A stretch of DNA of 64,000 nucleotides. Origin: DATCYX01 sp963714425. GTDB lineage: Bacteria > Chloroflexota > Anaerolineae > Anaerolineales > UBA4823. The stretch covers positions 310,001 through 374,000 of the forward strand of contig CAVQOI010000004.1 in NCBI GenBank assembly GCA_963714425.1, read 5' to 3'. The position numbers and the translations under genes were made by a program. Shown here piece by piece: positions 44,998 through 54,372 of the stretch. The first letter of the stretch is position 1. Every line of letters starts with the position of its first letter. Below the pieces are notes generated by a model. That model was not told the origin of the DNA. It worked only from the letters and a program-made list of their open reading frames with translations, and made no database searches.

Positions 44998-45024
44998 CCC
45001 CTCTCCCAAAATTGGGGGAGGGGG
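44998..45024. repeat. C-rich/G-rich palindromic intergenic repeat, copy 3
   Basis: CCCCTCTCCCAA (44998-45009) pairs with TTGGGGGAGGGG (45013-45024), one G-T pair. It lies in the otherwise empty 44832-45316 interval, where I see no gene. Confidence 0.65.
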
Positions 45025-45134
45025 AAGCAGCTACGGGAGCGATGGGTCAGGTGCTTCCAGAATATCCCATTCGGGAAGTGTCATGTTTCGTCCTCAGTGT
45101 AATGAAGGGGTTTGCTAGTTCTTTACAATTTTGC

Positions 45135-45163
45135 TTGCACAAAAACGATAATTAGGGTAAATT
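45135..45163 (+). promoter_or_regulatory. Candidate promoter of the CHAT/nSTAND/C25 cassette
   Basis: TTGCAC (45135-45140), 17-base spacer, TAAATT (45158-45163), in AT-rich DNA. It is 154 bases before the first gene of the cassette, whose ribosome site is GCGGAG at 45305-45310. Confidence 0.35.
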
Positions 45164-45316
45164 ATATGGATAATAATACCTGCTCCCCAACCAAGACCGT
45201 ATTATTTTTCAGCTTCGTACATCGGCATCTCAACCACTCGCCCAATCCGTCCAGAAAAAAGCGTGCTTCAGGGGAAAATTTAGGCAGGCACCAGATACTT
45301 ACAGAGCGGAGCACAT

Positions 45317-47374
45317 ATGAATACATATGCTGACCTTGAGATAGGCTTGCACCGTCGGGAAGTCGATTCCTATAGTGTTGATTTCCGCTTCAGCCAGCCG
45401 GACAGCGAAACAGATGTCCGGCCAGGACGAGGCACGGCGAAGATCGACCATACCGCGCTGCAAAAGCTCACCCCAGGAAGCAAAGAATACGGGCAGGCGC
45501 TCACACAAGCCCTGTTCGCCGACCCGGCTGTTGAGTTAGCATTTAAGCAAGCCATCGCCAGCGTTCAGACATCCGGCTCGGCCCTCAGGCTGCGCTTGCT
45601 CATCGGTCCTAGCGCGCCAGAGCTGCACGCCCTGAATTGGGAAACACTGCGCCACCCAGAGACCGGCGACCCACTGTGTACTGATGAGAACATTGTCTTC
45701 TCACGCTATCTCAGCAGCCTGGACTGGCGCCCGGTTGTCCTGCGACCAAAAGGCACTTTGTCCGCCTTGGTTGCCGTAGCCAATCCCAGCAACCTGTCTG
45801 AGTTTCAAAACCTCTCTCCCATCAAAGTGAAGGACGAGATACAACGCGCCCAAGATAGCTTGAAAGGCGCCTCGGTAGCCGTGCTGCCCGAAGAAAAACC
45901 TGCCGTCCGTACGACCATGGATAACCTGGTATCCCGCCTGCGGGAAGGCGCACCGGATATCCTCTACCTGGTGTGCCACGGGGCCATCACAAAAGATGAA
46001 CCTCTGCTCTGGCTCGAGGATGACGATGGCAAAGCCGCCGTCACACCCGGGAGCGAGCTGGTTACGCGCTTGCGGGAGCTCCAGGAGCGCCCGCTCCTGG
46101 TGGTGCTGGCATCCTGCCAGTCGGCGGGGCACCCCACTTCTGGAGACGCATTGTCAGCCCTCGGCCCGCGCCTGGCTGAGGCCGGCATCCCCGCAGTAAT
46201 TGCCATGCAGTCCAATATCGGTTTGCAGACGATTGCCGAATTCATGCCGGCCTTCTTCGGCGAGCTGCAGAAAGACGGGCAGATCGATCGAGCCCTGGCG
46301 GTGGCTCGCGGGGCAGTGCGCAAGCGACCGGATTACTGGATGCCAGCCTTATTCATGCGCCTGAAAAGTGGGCGCGCCTGGTATATGCCTGGCTTTGGCG
46401 AAGGAGGCGGCTCCTTTGAGAAGTGGCCTTCGATTATCCGCACCATCAGCCGCGGTCAATCCACGCCCATCCTCGGCCCTGGAGTGTACGAAACGCTGCT
46501 AGGCGCGCCGCGCGAGATTGCCCGCCGCTGGGCTGAGGCTTACCATTACCCCATGGCGCCGCACGAAAGAGAATCCCTCCCGCAAGTAGCCCAATTCTTA
46601 TCGGTCAACCAGTACGAGCAAGCGCCTTACGATGAGCTGGAAGATTACCTCAAACAGGATATCCGCACACGCTTCAGCGCCAATCTCCCTGCGGAGCTGA
46701 GCAGTAACGGCGCCTCCCTGGATCAGCTCATCGACGCAGTGGGGAGCTTCCGCCGCAAGCAATCCGAGGCTGACCCTTACAAAGTCCTGGCGAAGCTGCC
46801 ACTGCCGCTGTATATCACGACAAATTGGAACAACCTATTGGCGGCTGCCCTCAAAGAGGAAGGCAAAGATCCGCAGGTGGTGCTGTGCCCGTGGAACGAT
46901 TATGTGGAGGAACTTCAGGCGGACTTCGACAAGGAAATCAAGCCGACCACCGAGCGCCCCCTGGTCTACCACCTTTTCGGCAGGCTGAGCGATCCCCAGT
47001 CTGTGGTGCTCACCGAGGACGATTATTTCGACTACCTGATCGGGGTGACGCGCAATCGAGAGCTCATCCCTTCGGTGGTACGCAGCGCCCTGGCGAACTC
47101 AGCCTTGCTATTCGTGGGCTTTCAGCTGGACGACTGGCAATTCCGCATCGTCTTTCGCAGCATCCGCGCCCAGCAAGGCGGCGAGCTGCTGGGTCGCTAC
47201 CCCCACATCGGCGTGCAGCTTGAACCTGAGGAAGAACGCATCCTGGAGCCAGAGCGCGCCAGAAAATACCTGGAAAGCTACTTTGCCGCCGGCGCCAATA
47301 TCAGCCTGTATTGGGGGCGGGCCGACGATTTCATTAAAGAGCTGCAAGAGCGCTGGAATGCGCGCCCGGCATGA
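45317..47374 (+). CDS. CHAT-family protease fused to a SIR2-like domain
   Basis: 685 residues. The N-terminal ~350 residues are a CHAT (caspase/separase-like, clan CD) protease: catalytic His in YLVCHGAITKDEP (~219) and Cys in VVLASCQSAGHP (~265), then an NIGLQTIAEFMPAFF helix. The C-terminal ~300 residues match the SIR2_2 fold: TPILGPGVYETLLGAP, LPLYITTNWNNLL (~500), VYHLFGRLSDPQSVVLTED (~550) and ALLFVGFQLDDWQFRI. Two catalytic positions of NADase SIR2 domains differ (TTNYD to TTNWN; LHG to LFG), so NAD hydrolysis may be lost. First gene of the cassette; the NTPase gene follows within ten bases. Confidence 0.85.
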   Translation: MNTYADLEIGLHRREVDSYSVDFRFSQPDSETDVRPGRGTAKIDHTALQKLTPGSKEYGQALTQALFADPAVELAFKQAIASVQTSGSALRLRLLIGPSAPELHALNWETLRHPETGDPLCTDENIVFSRYLSSLDWRPVVLRPKGTLSALVAVANPSNLSEFQNLSPIKVKDEIQRAQDSLKGASVAVLPEEKPAVRTTMDNLVSRLREGAPDILYLVCHGAITKDEPLLWLEDDDGKAAVTPGSELVTRLRELQERPLLVVLASCQSAGHPTSGDALSALGPRLAEAGIPAVIAMQSNIGLQTIAEFMPAFFGELQKDGQIDRALAVARGAVRKRPDYWMPALFMRLKSGRAWYMPGFGEGGGSFEKWPSIIRTISRGQSTPILGPGVYETLLGAPREIARRWAEAYHYPMAPHERESLPQVAQFLSVNQYEQAPYDELEDYLKQDIRTRFSANLPAELSSNGASLDQLIDAVGSFRRKQSEADPYKVLAKLPLPLYITTNWNNLLAAALKEEGKDPQVVLCPWNDYVEELQADFDKEIKPTTERPLVYHLFGRLSDPQSVVLTEDDYFDYLIGVTRNRELIPSVVRSALANSALLFVGFQLDDWQFRIVFRSIRAQQGGELLGRYPHIGVQLEPEEERILEPERARKYLESYFAAGANISLYWGRADDFIKELQERWNARPA

Positions 47375-47383
47375 GAGGTGAGT

Positions 47384-50300
47384 ATGGCGATTAAAAACCC
47401 GCGTCCAAACCCTTATGTTGGACCGAGAGCCTTTAAGACGGGCGAGAAACTACACGGCCGAAACCGGGAGCTGAGCGAGCTGCGAAACCTGCTCATTGCC
47501 GAGCGGATTGTGCTATTGTATTCTCCCTCTGGCGCAGGAAAAAGCTCGTTGGTGTATGCTGGTCTCATCCCCGCCCTGATCGAGGAAGGGTTTCAAGTCT
47601 TGCCAGTGTCCCGCGTCAACCTCGAACCCCCCAAGAACCTCGCATCCACGGAGGGCTTCAACCGCTATGTGTATAGCGTACTGGCGTCCTTCGATGAAGC
47701 CCTGCCGGAAAAGCAGCGCATGCCCTTGAAAGAGCTGGCGAAAACATCGTTGCAAGATTATCTGGAGAATTTCAAAATCCCCAGCCCTGCAGTCGCACAG
47801 GGAATTGAGGATATGCCTCCCATGGAAGCTGAAGTGCTCATCTTCGACCAATTCGAAGAGATCCTCACCACGCTCCCCACAGATCTGGAGGGTAAATCCG
47901 CCTTTTTCACCCAGCTCGGCGCAGCCCTGCGCGACCGTAGACGCTGGGCGCTCTTCGTGATGCGCGAAGACTACATCGCAGCCCTGGACCCCTACTTACG
48001 ACCAATACCCACACGTTTACGCAACACCTTCCGTCTGGACCTTCTGGGGGCCGGGGCTGCCCTGGATGCCATCAAGCTGCCTCCGGCGCAGCACAAAGTA
48101 ACTTTCACCGAAGACGCAGCCCGCCAGCTGGTAGACGACTTGCGCCGGGTCCAGGTGCAACGCCCGGATGGCAGCATGGAAATCCAGCCAGGACCTCACG
48201 TAGAGCCGGTACAGCTCCAGGTGGTGTGCTTCCGTTTGTGGCAGAACCTGAGTGCAGACGATCGTGAAATCACGGTCGAAGATGTAGCTCAAGTGGGAGA
48301 TGTCAACGAATCGCTGGGAGAATATTACGCGGAAAAGACGCGTTCTGTCTCCCAGGAGACCGGGGTGACCAAGCGTGAAATCCGCGTATGGTTCGACGAG
48401 AAGCTGATCACGGAATCGGGCATCCGCTTACAGGTGCTGATGGAGCCGGAGCGCAGTGGTGGACTCGACAACCGCGCCATCCGAATGCTGGAAGATGCCC
48501 ACCTGGTCCGCGCCGAGAAGCGCCGCGGCACGACCTGGTTCGAGCTGGCCCACGACCGGCTGCTCGACCCGGTAAGGGCGAGCAACGCCGCCTGGTTCCA
48601 GGCAAACCTGAGCCTGCTACAGCGCCAGGCAGGATTATGGCAAAAGGAGAACCGACCCAGCCACCTGCTGTTGCGTGATAAGGCGCTGCAGGATTCCGAG
48701 GCATGGGCAGCTGAACACCCCAAGGAGCTCAGCGACGATGATAAAGATTTCCTGAAAGCCTGCGTCGAGCAACGCACGCGGGAAGAGGAAGCCCGTGCTG
48801 CTGCCGAACGCGAGCGCCTGCTTAAGCTCGAAGCCGCGGAGAAGGTCGCCGAGGCTGAGCGTCTGCGCGCTGAGGAGCAAGCCCAGGCTGCTAAGAAGCT
48901 GCGCACGCGGCTGATCATGGCAACCGTGGCGTTCGTTGCCGCCCTGTTTTTCGCCGGTGCAGCAGCATTTGCTGGCTTTCAAGCCAATGAGACAGCGAAG
49001 AAGAATGTATTTTTGGCAGGGACAGCCCAAAGCCTCGCCGTTCTGGCTGAGGGCAACGCAGCTACTGCTAGAGCGAACGCCGACGAAGCGGAAGCCGCCA
49101 GCACCCAGGCTTACGCCCAACGCGCCACCGCGGTAGCTGCAGAGCAGGTAGCCATGGATGCCCAAAAGGTGGCACTCGAACAAAAAGCCATCGCCGAGCA
49201 AAACGCAGAAGAAGCCCTACAACAAGCTAACCTGGCAAACTCCCGCCAGCTCGCCAGCCTGGCTGTGGACCAACTGAATGACCAATCCGACCTGGCCCTC
49301 CTGCTCAGCATCGAAGCCTACCGCAAATCTCAGACTGGTCAAGCCCTGGACGCACTGCTCAAAGCTTTGCAGCGCAACCTGGGCCGTGAGCTCCAGCGCT
49401 CGAATTTGAGCATCCCGCCACAGCCGGTTTCGATCGTCTCGATGGCCTCCAGCCCGGATGCGCGCTGGCTGGCGTGGGGCGGCAATGCAGGTCTGATCCG
49501 CATGTACGATTTTGAGCTGCAAGATATGCGCTGGGAAAAAGTCAGCGACAACACACGCACCATCCAGAGCCTGGCCTTCAGCCCAGATGGCAAGATCCTG
49601 GCTTCTGCTGACTCTAAAGCAGAGATCCGGTTTTGGGATGTCGCTGATGGGTCCACCCTGCGCATTATCCGACCTGAGCTCAGCTCCATTCTCACGCTGG
49701 CTTTTAGCCCAGATGGCGGCAGCCTGGCGTATGGCGGAGTCGCACCTGGGAATGAAGTCAACCTGTTTATCAAAAATCTCAAAACCAATTACTTCACAGG
49801 CTTAAGCATCCGGCCGCTAAAAAGCGACATATTACACCTTGCCTGGTCGCCGGATTCTAAGCTGCTTGCCTCTGCGGGCCGTGAGCGCGTGGTGCGGGTT
49901 TGGGATGCAGCCAGTGGTGAGGAGCTGCAAAAGTTTGAAGGTTTTGAAGGCTCAGTGAAAAGTGTGGCATTCTCGCCCAATGGTCAAATGCTGGCGACTG
50001 GCGCTAACGACGAAACCATTCCGTACGATAAGAACATCTTGATTTGGGATATCAGCCTGTGCAACCGCCCCCCTGACCCCACCAGCCAGGAAGCCGGGAT
50101 TGACCCATGGGACGACCCAACCTGCCGCGGTCAGGTGCCAGTACCGCTCATCGGTCAAGATGCGGATGTATCCAGCATCGCGTATAGCGCGGATGGGTCG
50201 CTGTTAGCCAGTGGAGACACGAGCGGGAATACGCGCTTGTGGGATGTTCGCTACCAGGAGCTGCTGGATCAACGACCTGCGAAAGCCACAGGGATCGTAA

Positions 50301-51385
50301 GTACGGTTATCTTCCGGCAGGAGGAAGATAATTTGCAGCTGGCGGTAGGAAGCCTGGATCGCACGATCAGCCTGAACAACCTGCGTTCTACTGACTCGAT
50401 GATCGCTTTTAACAAGACATTCGACAGCCCCATCCAGGCGATCTCCTTTCTATCCGATAATTCCATGCGAGCAGTCGGGAACGACCAGAACCAGACCACC
50501 ATGTGGGCTGGGGACGCCTCCGGTGAGGCGAGCTCCACAGGCACATTCCCAATCTCATCCAGCAGTTATGCATTAAGCAAAGACGGTCGCACATTTGCTC
50601 TCGTTAGAGATGTAGACGGCGAAGGGGTGATCGAGATTTGGAGCTCAGGCAGCGCGGGCAGCCTTCTCAGCATCCCCGCACCCAGCGGTACGCTGGTTTC
50701 ATCAACTGAGCTTGAAGATGGCAGCACAATCTCGGAGACAACTACGACCACTTTGGGGACCGTGCGCAGTCTGGCCTTCAGCCCGGACGGGAGCACGATC
50801 GCTGCGGGGGTATGCGCAATTCGGGATGAACAGCTGGGGTTGTGCTCGCAGAATCAGGTCTATTTGTGGCAGGCTGCTTCCGGTGAGCCAATCACACAGT
50901 TTGATAGTGAGCACCGTGGAGCGATCCTGAGCCTGGCATACAGCGAGGACGGCGAGCGCCTGGCCAGCGGCGGAGGCGATGCTGCCATCTACCTGTACAA
51001 CGTAGAAGATGGGCGGCTGCTGGGCCTGCCGCTCATCGGGCAAGGTGGGCCAGTGACGGCCCTATCCTTCAACAATGATGGTAGCCGGCTGGCGTCTGGG
51101 GGAGCGAACAGCCTTATGGCATTGTGGAACGTCGATTCAGCACAGCTGATTGGTGACCCAATCGCAGGGATGAAGAACACCATCACGGCGGTTGCCTTCA
51201 GCCCGGATGGGGCCACCCTGATTACCGGCAACGACCAGGGAGACCTGGCATGGTGGCGATTAGAATCCTGGCTCGACCTGGCATGCAAGTATTCCGCACG
51301 TAATTTCAGCCGCATGGAGTGGGAACAATTCTTCAAAGGCGAGGATTATAGGTCTACGTGCTCTGAGTGGCCGGCAGGGCAGTGA
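47384..51385 (+). CDS. nSTAND1 NTPase, membrane-anchored, with C-terminal WD40 propellers
   Basis: 1333 residues from the ATG at 47384 (GTG two codons earlier possible). Domains in order: nSTAND1 NTPase opening NPYVGPRAFKTGEKLHGRNREL, Walker A YSPSGAGKSS (~53), Walker B VLIFDQFEEIL, winged-helix region, coiled coil (~460-505), one membrane helix (LIMATVAFVAALFFAGAAAF), a second coiled coil, the LLLSIEAYRKSQ block, then about 13 WD40 repeats (AFSPDGKILASADSKAEIRFWD and similar), fitting two propellers. Known STAND logic: a switch that opens on ligand binding to WD40 and activates partner effectors. Membrane topology and neighbours suggest it gates the proteases around it. Confidence 0.92.
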   Translation: MAIKNPRPNPYVGPRAFKTGEKLHGRNRELSELRNLLIAERIVLLYSPSGAGKSSLVYAGLIPALIEEGFQVLPVSRVNLEPPKNLASTEGFNRYVYSVLASFDEALPEKQRMPLKELAKTSLQDYLENFKIPSPAVAQGIEDMPPMEAEVLIFDQFEEILTTLPTDLEGKSAFFTQLGAALRDRRRWALFVMREDYIAALDPYLRPIPTRLRNTFRLDLLGAGAALDAIKLPPAQHKVTFTEDAARQLVDDLRRVQVQRPDGSMEIQPGPHVEPVQLQVVCFRLWQNLSADDREITVEDVAQVGDVNESLGEYYAEKTRSVSQETGVTKREIRVWFDEKLITESGIRLQVLMEPERSGGLDNRAIRMLEDAHLVRAEKRRGTTWFELAHDRLLDPVRASNAAWFQANLSLLQRQAGLWQKENRPSHLLLRDKALQDSEAWAAEHPKELSDDDKDFLKACVEQRTREEEARAAAERERLLKLEAAEKVAEAERLRAEEQAQAAKKLRTRLIMATVAFVAALFFAGAAAFAGFQANETAKKNVFLAGTAQSLAVLAEGNAATARANADEAEAASTQAYAQRATAVAAEQVAMDAQKVALEQKAIAEQNAEEALQQANLANSRQLASLAVDQLNDQSDLALLLSIEAYRKSQTGQALDALLKALQRNLGRELQRSNLSIPPQPVSIVSMASSPDARWLAWGGNAGLIRMYDFELQDMRWEKVSDNTRTIQSLAFSPDGKILASADSKAEIRFWDVADGSTLRIIRPELSSILTLAFSPDGGSLAYGGVAPGNEVNLFIKNLKTNYFTGLSIRPLKSDILHLAWSPDSKLLASAGRERVVRVWDAASGEELQKFEGFEGSVKSVAFSPNGQMLATGANDETIPYDKNILIWDISLCNRPPDPTSQEAGIDPWDDPTCRGQVPVPLIGQDADVSSIAYSADGSLLASGDTSGNTRLWDVRYQELLDQRPAKATGIVSTVIFRQEEDNLQLAVGSLDRTISLNNLRSTDSMIAFNKTFDSPIQAISFLSDNSMRAVGNDQNQTTMWAGDASGEASSTGTFPISSSSYALSKDGRTFALVRDVDGEGVIEIWSSGSAGSLLSIPAPSGTLVSSTELEDGSTISETTTTTLGTVRSLAFSPDGSTIAAGVCAIRDEQLGLCSQNQVYLWQAASGEPITQFDSEHRGAILSLAYSEDGERLASGGGDAAIYLYNVEDGRLLGLPLIGQGGPVTALSFNNDGSRLASGGANSLMALWNVDSAQLIGDPIAGMKNTITAVAFSPDGATLITGNDQGDLAWWRLESWLDLACKYSARNFSRMEWEQFFKGEDYRSTCSEWPAGQ

Positions 51386-51462
51386 ACCGGGGATAGCGAA
51401 TAGTGAATAGTGGATAATGAATAGGGAACAGAAGAGCGAGATGATAAGGAGAGCAACCTCCC

Positions 51463-52845
51463 GTGGAACCTTCGACGAATAACCTTGAAAATCCTGAGCT
51501 CGAAAGCTTGAGCTTCAATGGCATCGACGCCGCAAGTGGTGGTTACCTGCTGCCCGAGATGTCGCTTGAACAGGTCTCTGCGCTGGCGCAGGGACAGTCG
51601 CTGGATTCGGACGCGCTCGACGAGCTGAAACGCCGCGCCTACGATCTACAGAACCCGCACGCCGGCGTTGAGGCAGACGCTCGCGACCTGGCCGAGACTG
51701 GATGGGGCGTTATCTTTCAACACGACGCCGACCCGGCTCTCATGGAAGCTCTCGAGCCGCTGCTGAAACTGCGCAAGGAGCAAGCTGGAGAGCGTTTTAA
51801 GATTTACAGTGGGGCGGACGGCTACCGCCCAGGTGAGAGCAAATCCCAATTTCTCGAGCGGCATGGCATGGGACCAGGTCCGGTCAACCCGGACAAAGTG
51901 CCCTATTACCTCCTGCTGGTGGGCGACCCGACCAGCATGCCCTATCGCTTCCAGTACCAGCTCGATGTGCAGTATGCCGTTGGACGGCTGACGTTGGATG
52001 CGCTCGAAGACTACGCCCGCTACGCCGAGAGTGTCGTGCAGGCGGAAAAAGGTCTCAAGCTGGCACCCCGGGCTGCGTTCTTCGGGGTGGCGAACAACGA
52101 CGATCGCGCCACATCCCTGAGCGCCGATAACCTGGTGGCGCCTCTGGCTGAGAAAATCGCTGCGTTGCAGCCTGAATGGGCAAGCAAAGGCCAGATCCCG
52201 GAATGGAAGGTGGAGACTCTCATGAAAGAGGATGCCACCAAGGCTGCTTTGAGCGAGCTATTGGAGGGAAAACAAGCGCCAGCGTTGCTGTTCTCAGCCA
52301 GCCATGGCGTCGGCTTCCCCAAGGATGACCCGCGCCAGCTACCCCACCAGGGAGCACTGCTATGCCAGGACTGGCCTGGGCCTCAGCTGTGGCGCGAAGC
52401 CGTCCCGCAAGATTTCTACTTTGCCGGCGAGGACTTGAGCAGCGATGCCAACCTTTTGGGCACAGTGGCGTTTTTCTTCGCCTGCTATGGCGCCGGCACA
52501 CCGCAGATCGATGAGTTTGCCCACCAGATCTGGAGCGACCAGCCAGAGCGCAAGCAGATCGCACCGCACGATTTCGTTGCGGCCCTGCCACGCCGCATGC
52601 TCAGCCTTCCCAAGGGTGGTGCGCTGGCAGTGGTCGGGCACGTGGAGCGCGCCTGGGGCGTTTCGTTTTTTTGGGGGAAAGCCGGACCGCAGCTACAGGT
52701 GTTCCAGGATGCGTTCGAGCGCCTGATGAAGGGCAATTACCCGGTGGGCTACGCCGCCGAGGTATTTAACAATCGCTACGCCGAGATCTCGTCAGATCTG
52801 ACAAACCAGCTGGATGAAGTGCGTAATCTCTTTAAGAAAGCCTAA
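51463..52845 (+). CDS. C25-like (gingipain-type) cysteine protease, main portion
   Basis: 460 residues in the first frame, GTG start with AAGGAGAG 9 bases upstream. Residues ~1-100 form a pro-region with LESLSFNGIDAASGG at ~13-27. The C25-like core has KVPYYLLLVGDPTSMPYRFQ, then a catalytic His in LLFSASHGVGFPKDDP (~281) and Cys in AFFFACYGAGTPQID (~341), then GALAVVGHVERAWG. No signal peptide, so it acts inside the cell, unlike gingipains. The frame breaks at NLFKKA; deleting one A of 52837-52839 gives NLFKKPNDNELARLW and joins the next entry. Third gene of the cassette. Confidence 0.82.
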   Translation: MEPSTNNLENPELESLSFNGIDAASGGYLLPEMSLEQVSALAQGQSLDSDALDELKRRAYDLQNPHAGVEADARDLAETGWGVIFQHDADPALMEALEPLLKLRKEQAGERFKIYSGADGYRPGESKSQFLERHGMGPGPVNPDKVPYYLLLVGDPTSMPYRFQYQLDVQYAVGRLTLDALEDYARYAESVVQAEKGLKLAPRAAFFGVANNDDRATSLSADNLVAPLAEKIAALQPEWASKGQIPEWKVETLMKEDATKAALSELLEGKQAPALLFSASHGVGFPKDDPRQLPHQGALLCQDWPGPQLWREAVPQDFYFAGEDLSSDANLLGTVAFFFACYGAGTPQIDEFAHQIWSDQPERKQIAPHDFVAALPRRMLSLPKGGALAVVGHVERAWGVSFFWGKAGPQLQVFQDAFERLMKGNYPVGYAAEVFNNRYAEISSDLTNQLDEVRNLFKKA

Positions 52846-53446
52846 CGATAATGAGCTGGCGCGCCTGTGGACTGCCAACAACGACGCCCGCAATTACATC
52901 CTGCTGGGCGACCCGGCTGTGCGCCTCGCCATTGGTAGTGGTAATGGCAAAAAAGAGCGCCCAACCATCCCAGAAGTCGTCGCTGTGCAGCCGCCCCCAA
53001 AGGCGAAGTCTGCAGTGGTGGCGCCCATCCAAGCACCCACCCAGGCTGAGCTGGCAGGCGTGGACTACGGCTTGATGGACAGCTTCAAGCAAGCGCAGGC
53101 TTCCTTGAGCGGTACGATGCAGAAATTCGTCGATAACCTGGGCCAATTCCTGAGCAAAGCCCTTGACGAAGCCACCAGCCTGGAGGTCGCCACCTACATC
53201 AGCGAGGATATGGCGGAGGTTAAATACGAAGGCGGGCGCTTTACCGGCGCGCAGCTGCGTGCGTTGACCCGCATCGAGATCGATGGTGATACGCTGATCT
53301 GCGTGCCCGAGTACGCCGGCGAGGTGGATACCGAGCTGTGGAAGATTCACATTGATATGGTGCAGCAGGCGCAAGCCAGCCGCGCCGAACTGCTCAAGAC
53401 GGTCGTCTCCGCCGCCACAGGCCTGGTTGACCTCTTAAAACCATGA
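52840..53446 (+). CDS. C-terminal end of the C25-like protease with a shared accessory domain
   Basis: Continues the protease from PNDNELARLWTANNDARN and the usual ILLGDPAVRLA end of C25-type catalytic units. A Pro/Ala linker (~PPPKAKSAVVAPIQAPTQ) and a ~110-residue domain follow: SLEVATYISEDMAEVKYEG..., ALTRIEIDGDTLICVPEYAG, ELWKIHIDMVQQAQASRAEL. That domain aligns along its length with the small protein at 54373. No ribosome site supports an independent start at 52814, so this is one protein (~660 residues) split by an extra A. Confidence 0.75.
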
Positions 53447-53452
53447 TGTTTT

Positions 53453-53527
53453 CACCACAAAGGACACGAAGTACACAAAGTATATTCAGCAAATTACACC
53501 TTCGTGGTCCTTCGGTTCCTTCGTGTT
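53453..53527. repeat. Imperfect palindromic intergenic repeat (CACAAAGGACACGAAG family)
   Basis: CACCACAAAGGACACGAAG at the left faces CTTCGTGGTCCTTCGGTTCCTTCGTGTT at the right, about 30 bases apart, forming a large imperfect hairpin between two cassette genes. It fills the space where the next gene's ribosome site would be. Similar sequence recurs near 60124-60190. Confidence 0.6.
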
Positions 53528-53529
53528 AA

Positions 53530-54297
53530 ATGACTGATATACCCTCCCTACCGCCTGTTTTCCAGCGCTGGCAAGTCGCCCCACTCGAGGCTGGCGATGA
53601 GCTATCCTTCGAAGCCGCTTCCGGAGATACGCCAGCATCCGTGTGGAGCCTGGACTTACCTGCCGATCCAGAGGCTGCAGATGTGCAATTGTCCCTGATC
53701 GAAGCCCAATTGCAGGCTGCACAGTCCGCGCTGGAGAGCGCTCCTGGACAACTTCAGTCGTTCGTTCAGCGAGTTGAAAGCTCCCAGGTTGCCGAGTATG
53801 GCTTCGAATCCTATACTTCAGGCGCGGCAGAGCTGACCCCCGCCGAATCCGCATTACTCAGCTGGTTGGAAGCGAGCCAACCTGGCGAGCTGTCTTTCGA
53901 GGCTGCCCCAGGCAGAGAGCTCGAGAGGACCTCGGCGTTAAATGAGTTTCAAGCTGCCGTTTCAACGCTGATGAGCCAGATATTGCTTCTGGCAAAGGTC
54001 GAGACACGGCTAGGCGAGCAGCTCATTGCCCATTCGCTGGTGAGCTGGAAAGGCGACACGGACACATCCTGGGGGCAGGCGCTGCTTGCCGAACAACGCA
54101 GCCTGCACCTGCGCTCTCTGGCGCTGGCGGTAAGATCCCGCCTGGTACTGCTCAAGATGTTTGTCACCGCTGCCCAGGGAGCCGCCAAAATTGCTGCGCT
54201 TGTCGCCGCGCCGGGTGGGGCGCTGCTGGCTCTGCCCGCCGCCTGGAAATACCTGAACGCACTAATATCTCTCACCGCGGAGACGCACCGTGCCTGA
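53530..54297 (+). CDS. Helical protein with repeated ELSFEAAxG motifs and hydrophobic C-terminus
   Basis: 255 residues, no signal peptide and no known family. The N-terminal half is acidic and Ala/Ser/Gln-rich. It contains DELSFEAASGD (~23-33), YGFESYTSGAAEL (~90-102) and GELSFEAAPGREL (~119-131). The same style of motif occurs in the protease pro-region (LESLSFNGIDAASGG). From ~145 the protein is helical; ~206-248 is hydrophobic (LKMFVTAAQGAAKIAALVAA, GALLALPAAWKYLNALI), fit for membrane insertion. The last codons and stop come from the next palindromic repeat. Speculative role: protease substrate or membrane-acting effector. No clear ribosome site. Confidence 0.7.
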   Translation: MTDIPSLPPVFQRWQVAPLEAGDELSFEAASGDTPASVWSLDLPADPEAADVQLSLIEAQLQAAQSALESAPGQLQSFVQRVESSQVAEYGFESYTSGAAELTPAESALLSWLEASQPGELSFEAAPGRELERTSALNEFQAAVSTLMSQILLLAKVETRLGEQLIAHSLVSWKGDTDTSWGQALLAEQRSLHLRSLALAVRSRLVLLKMFVTAAQGAAKIAALVAAPGGALLALPAAWKYLNALISLTAETHRA

Positions 54298-54350
54298 CGG
54301 CAGGCAGGGAGTTCGCAGAGTTAATTAAATGCTCCGCGTCTATGCGGTGA
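54272..54350. repeat. Palindromic repeat that forms the end of the preceding gene
   Basis: TCACCGCGGAGACGC (54272-54286) faces GCGTCTATGCGGTGA (54336-54350), 13 of 15 bases complementary. The left arm encodes the last residues LTAETHRA of the upstream gene. This is the CACCGCGGAGACGCGGAG-type intergenic repeat familiar from many Chloroflexota contigs. Confidence 0.65.
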
Positions 54351-54372
54351 AAAACCACAGGAGAACTATGAT

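Noticed and set aside
53530..54297. Bacterial gasdermin beside a caspase-like protease
   Set aside because: Length and neighbourhood fit, but there is no N-terminal palmitoylated Cys or beta-rich gasdermin pattern; the protein looks helical. Called unknown.
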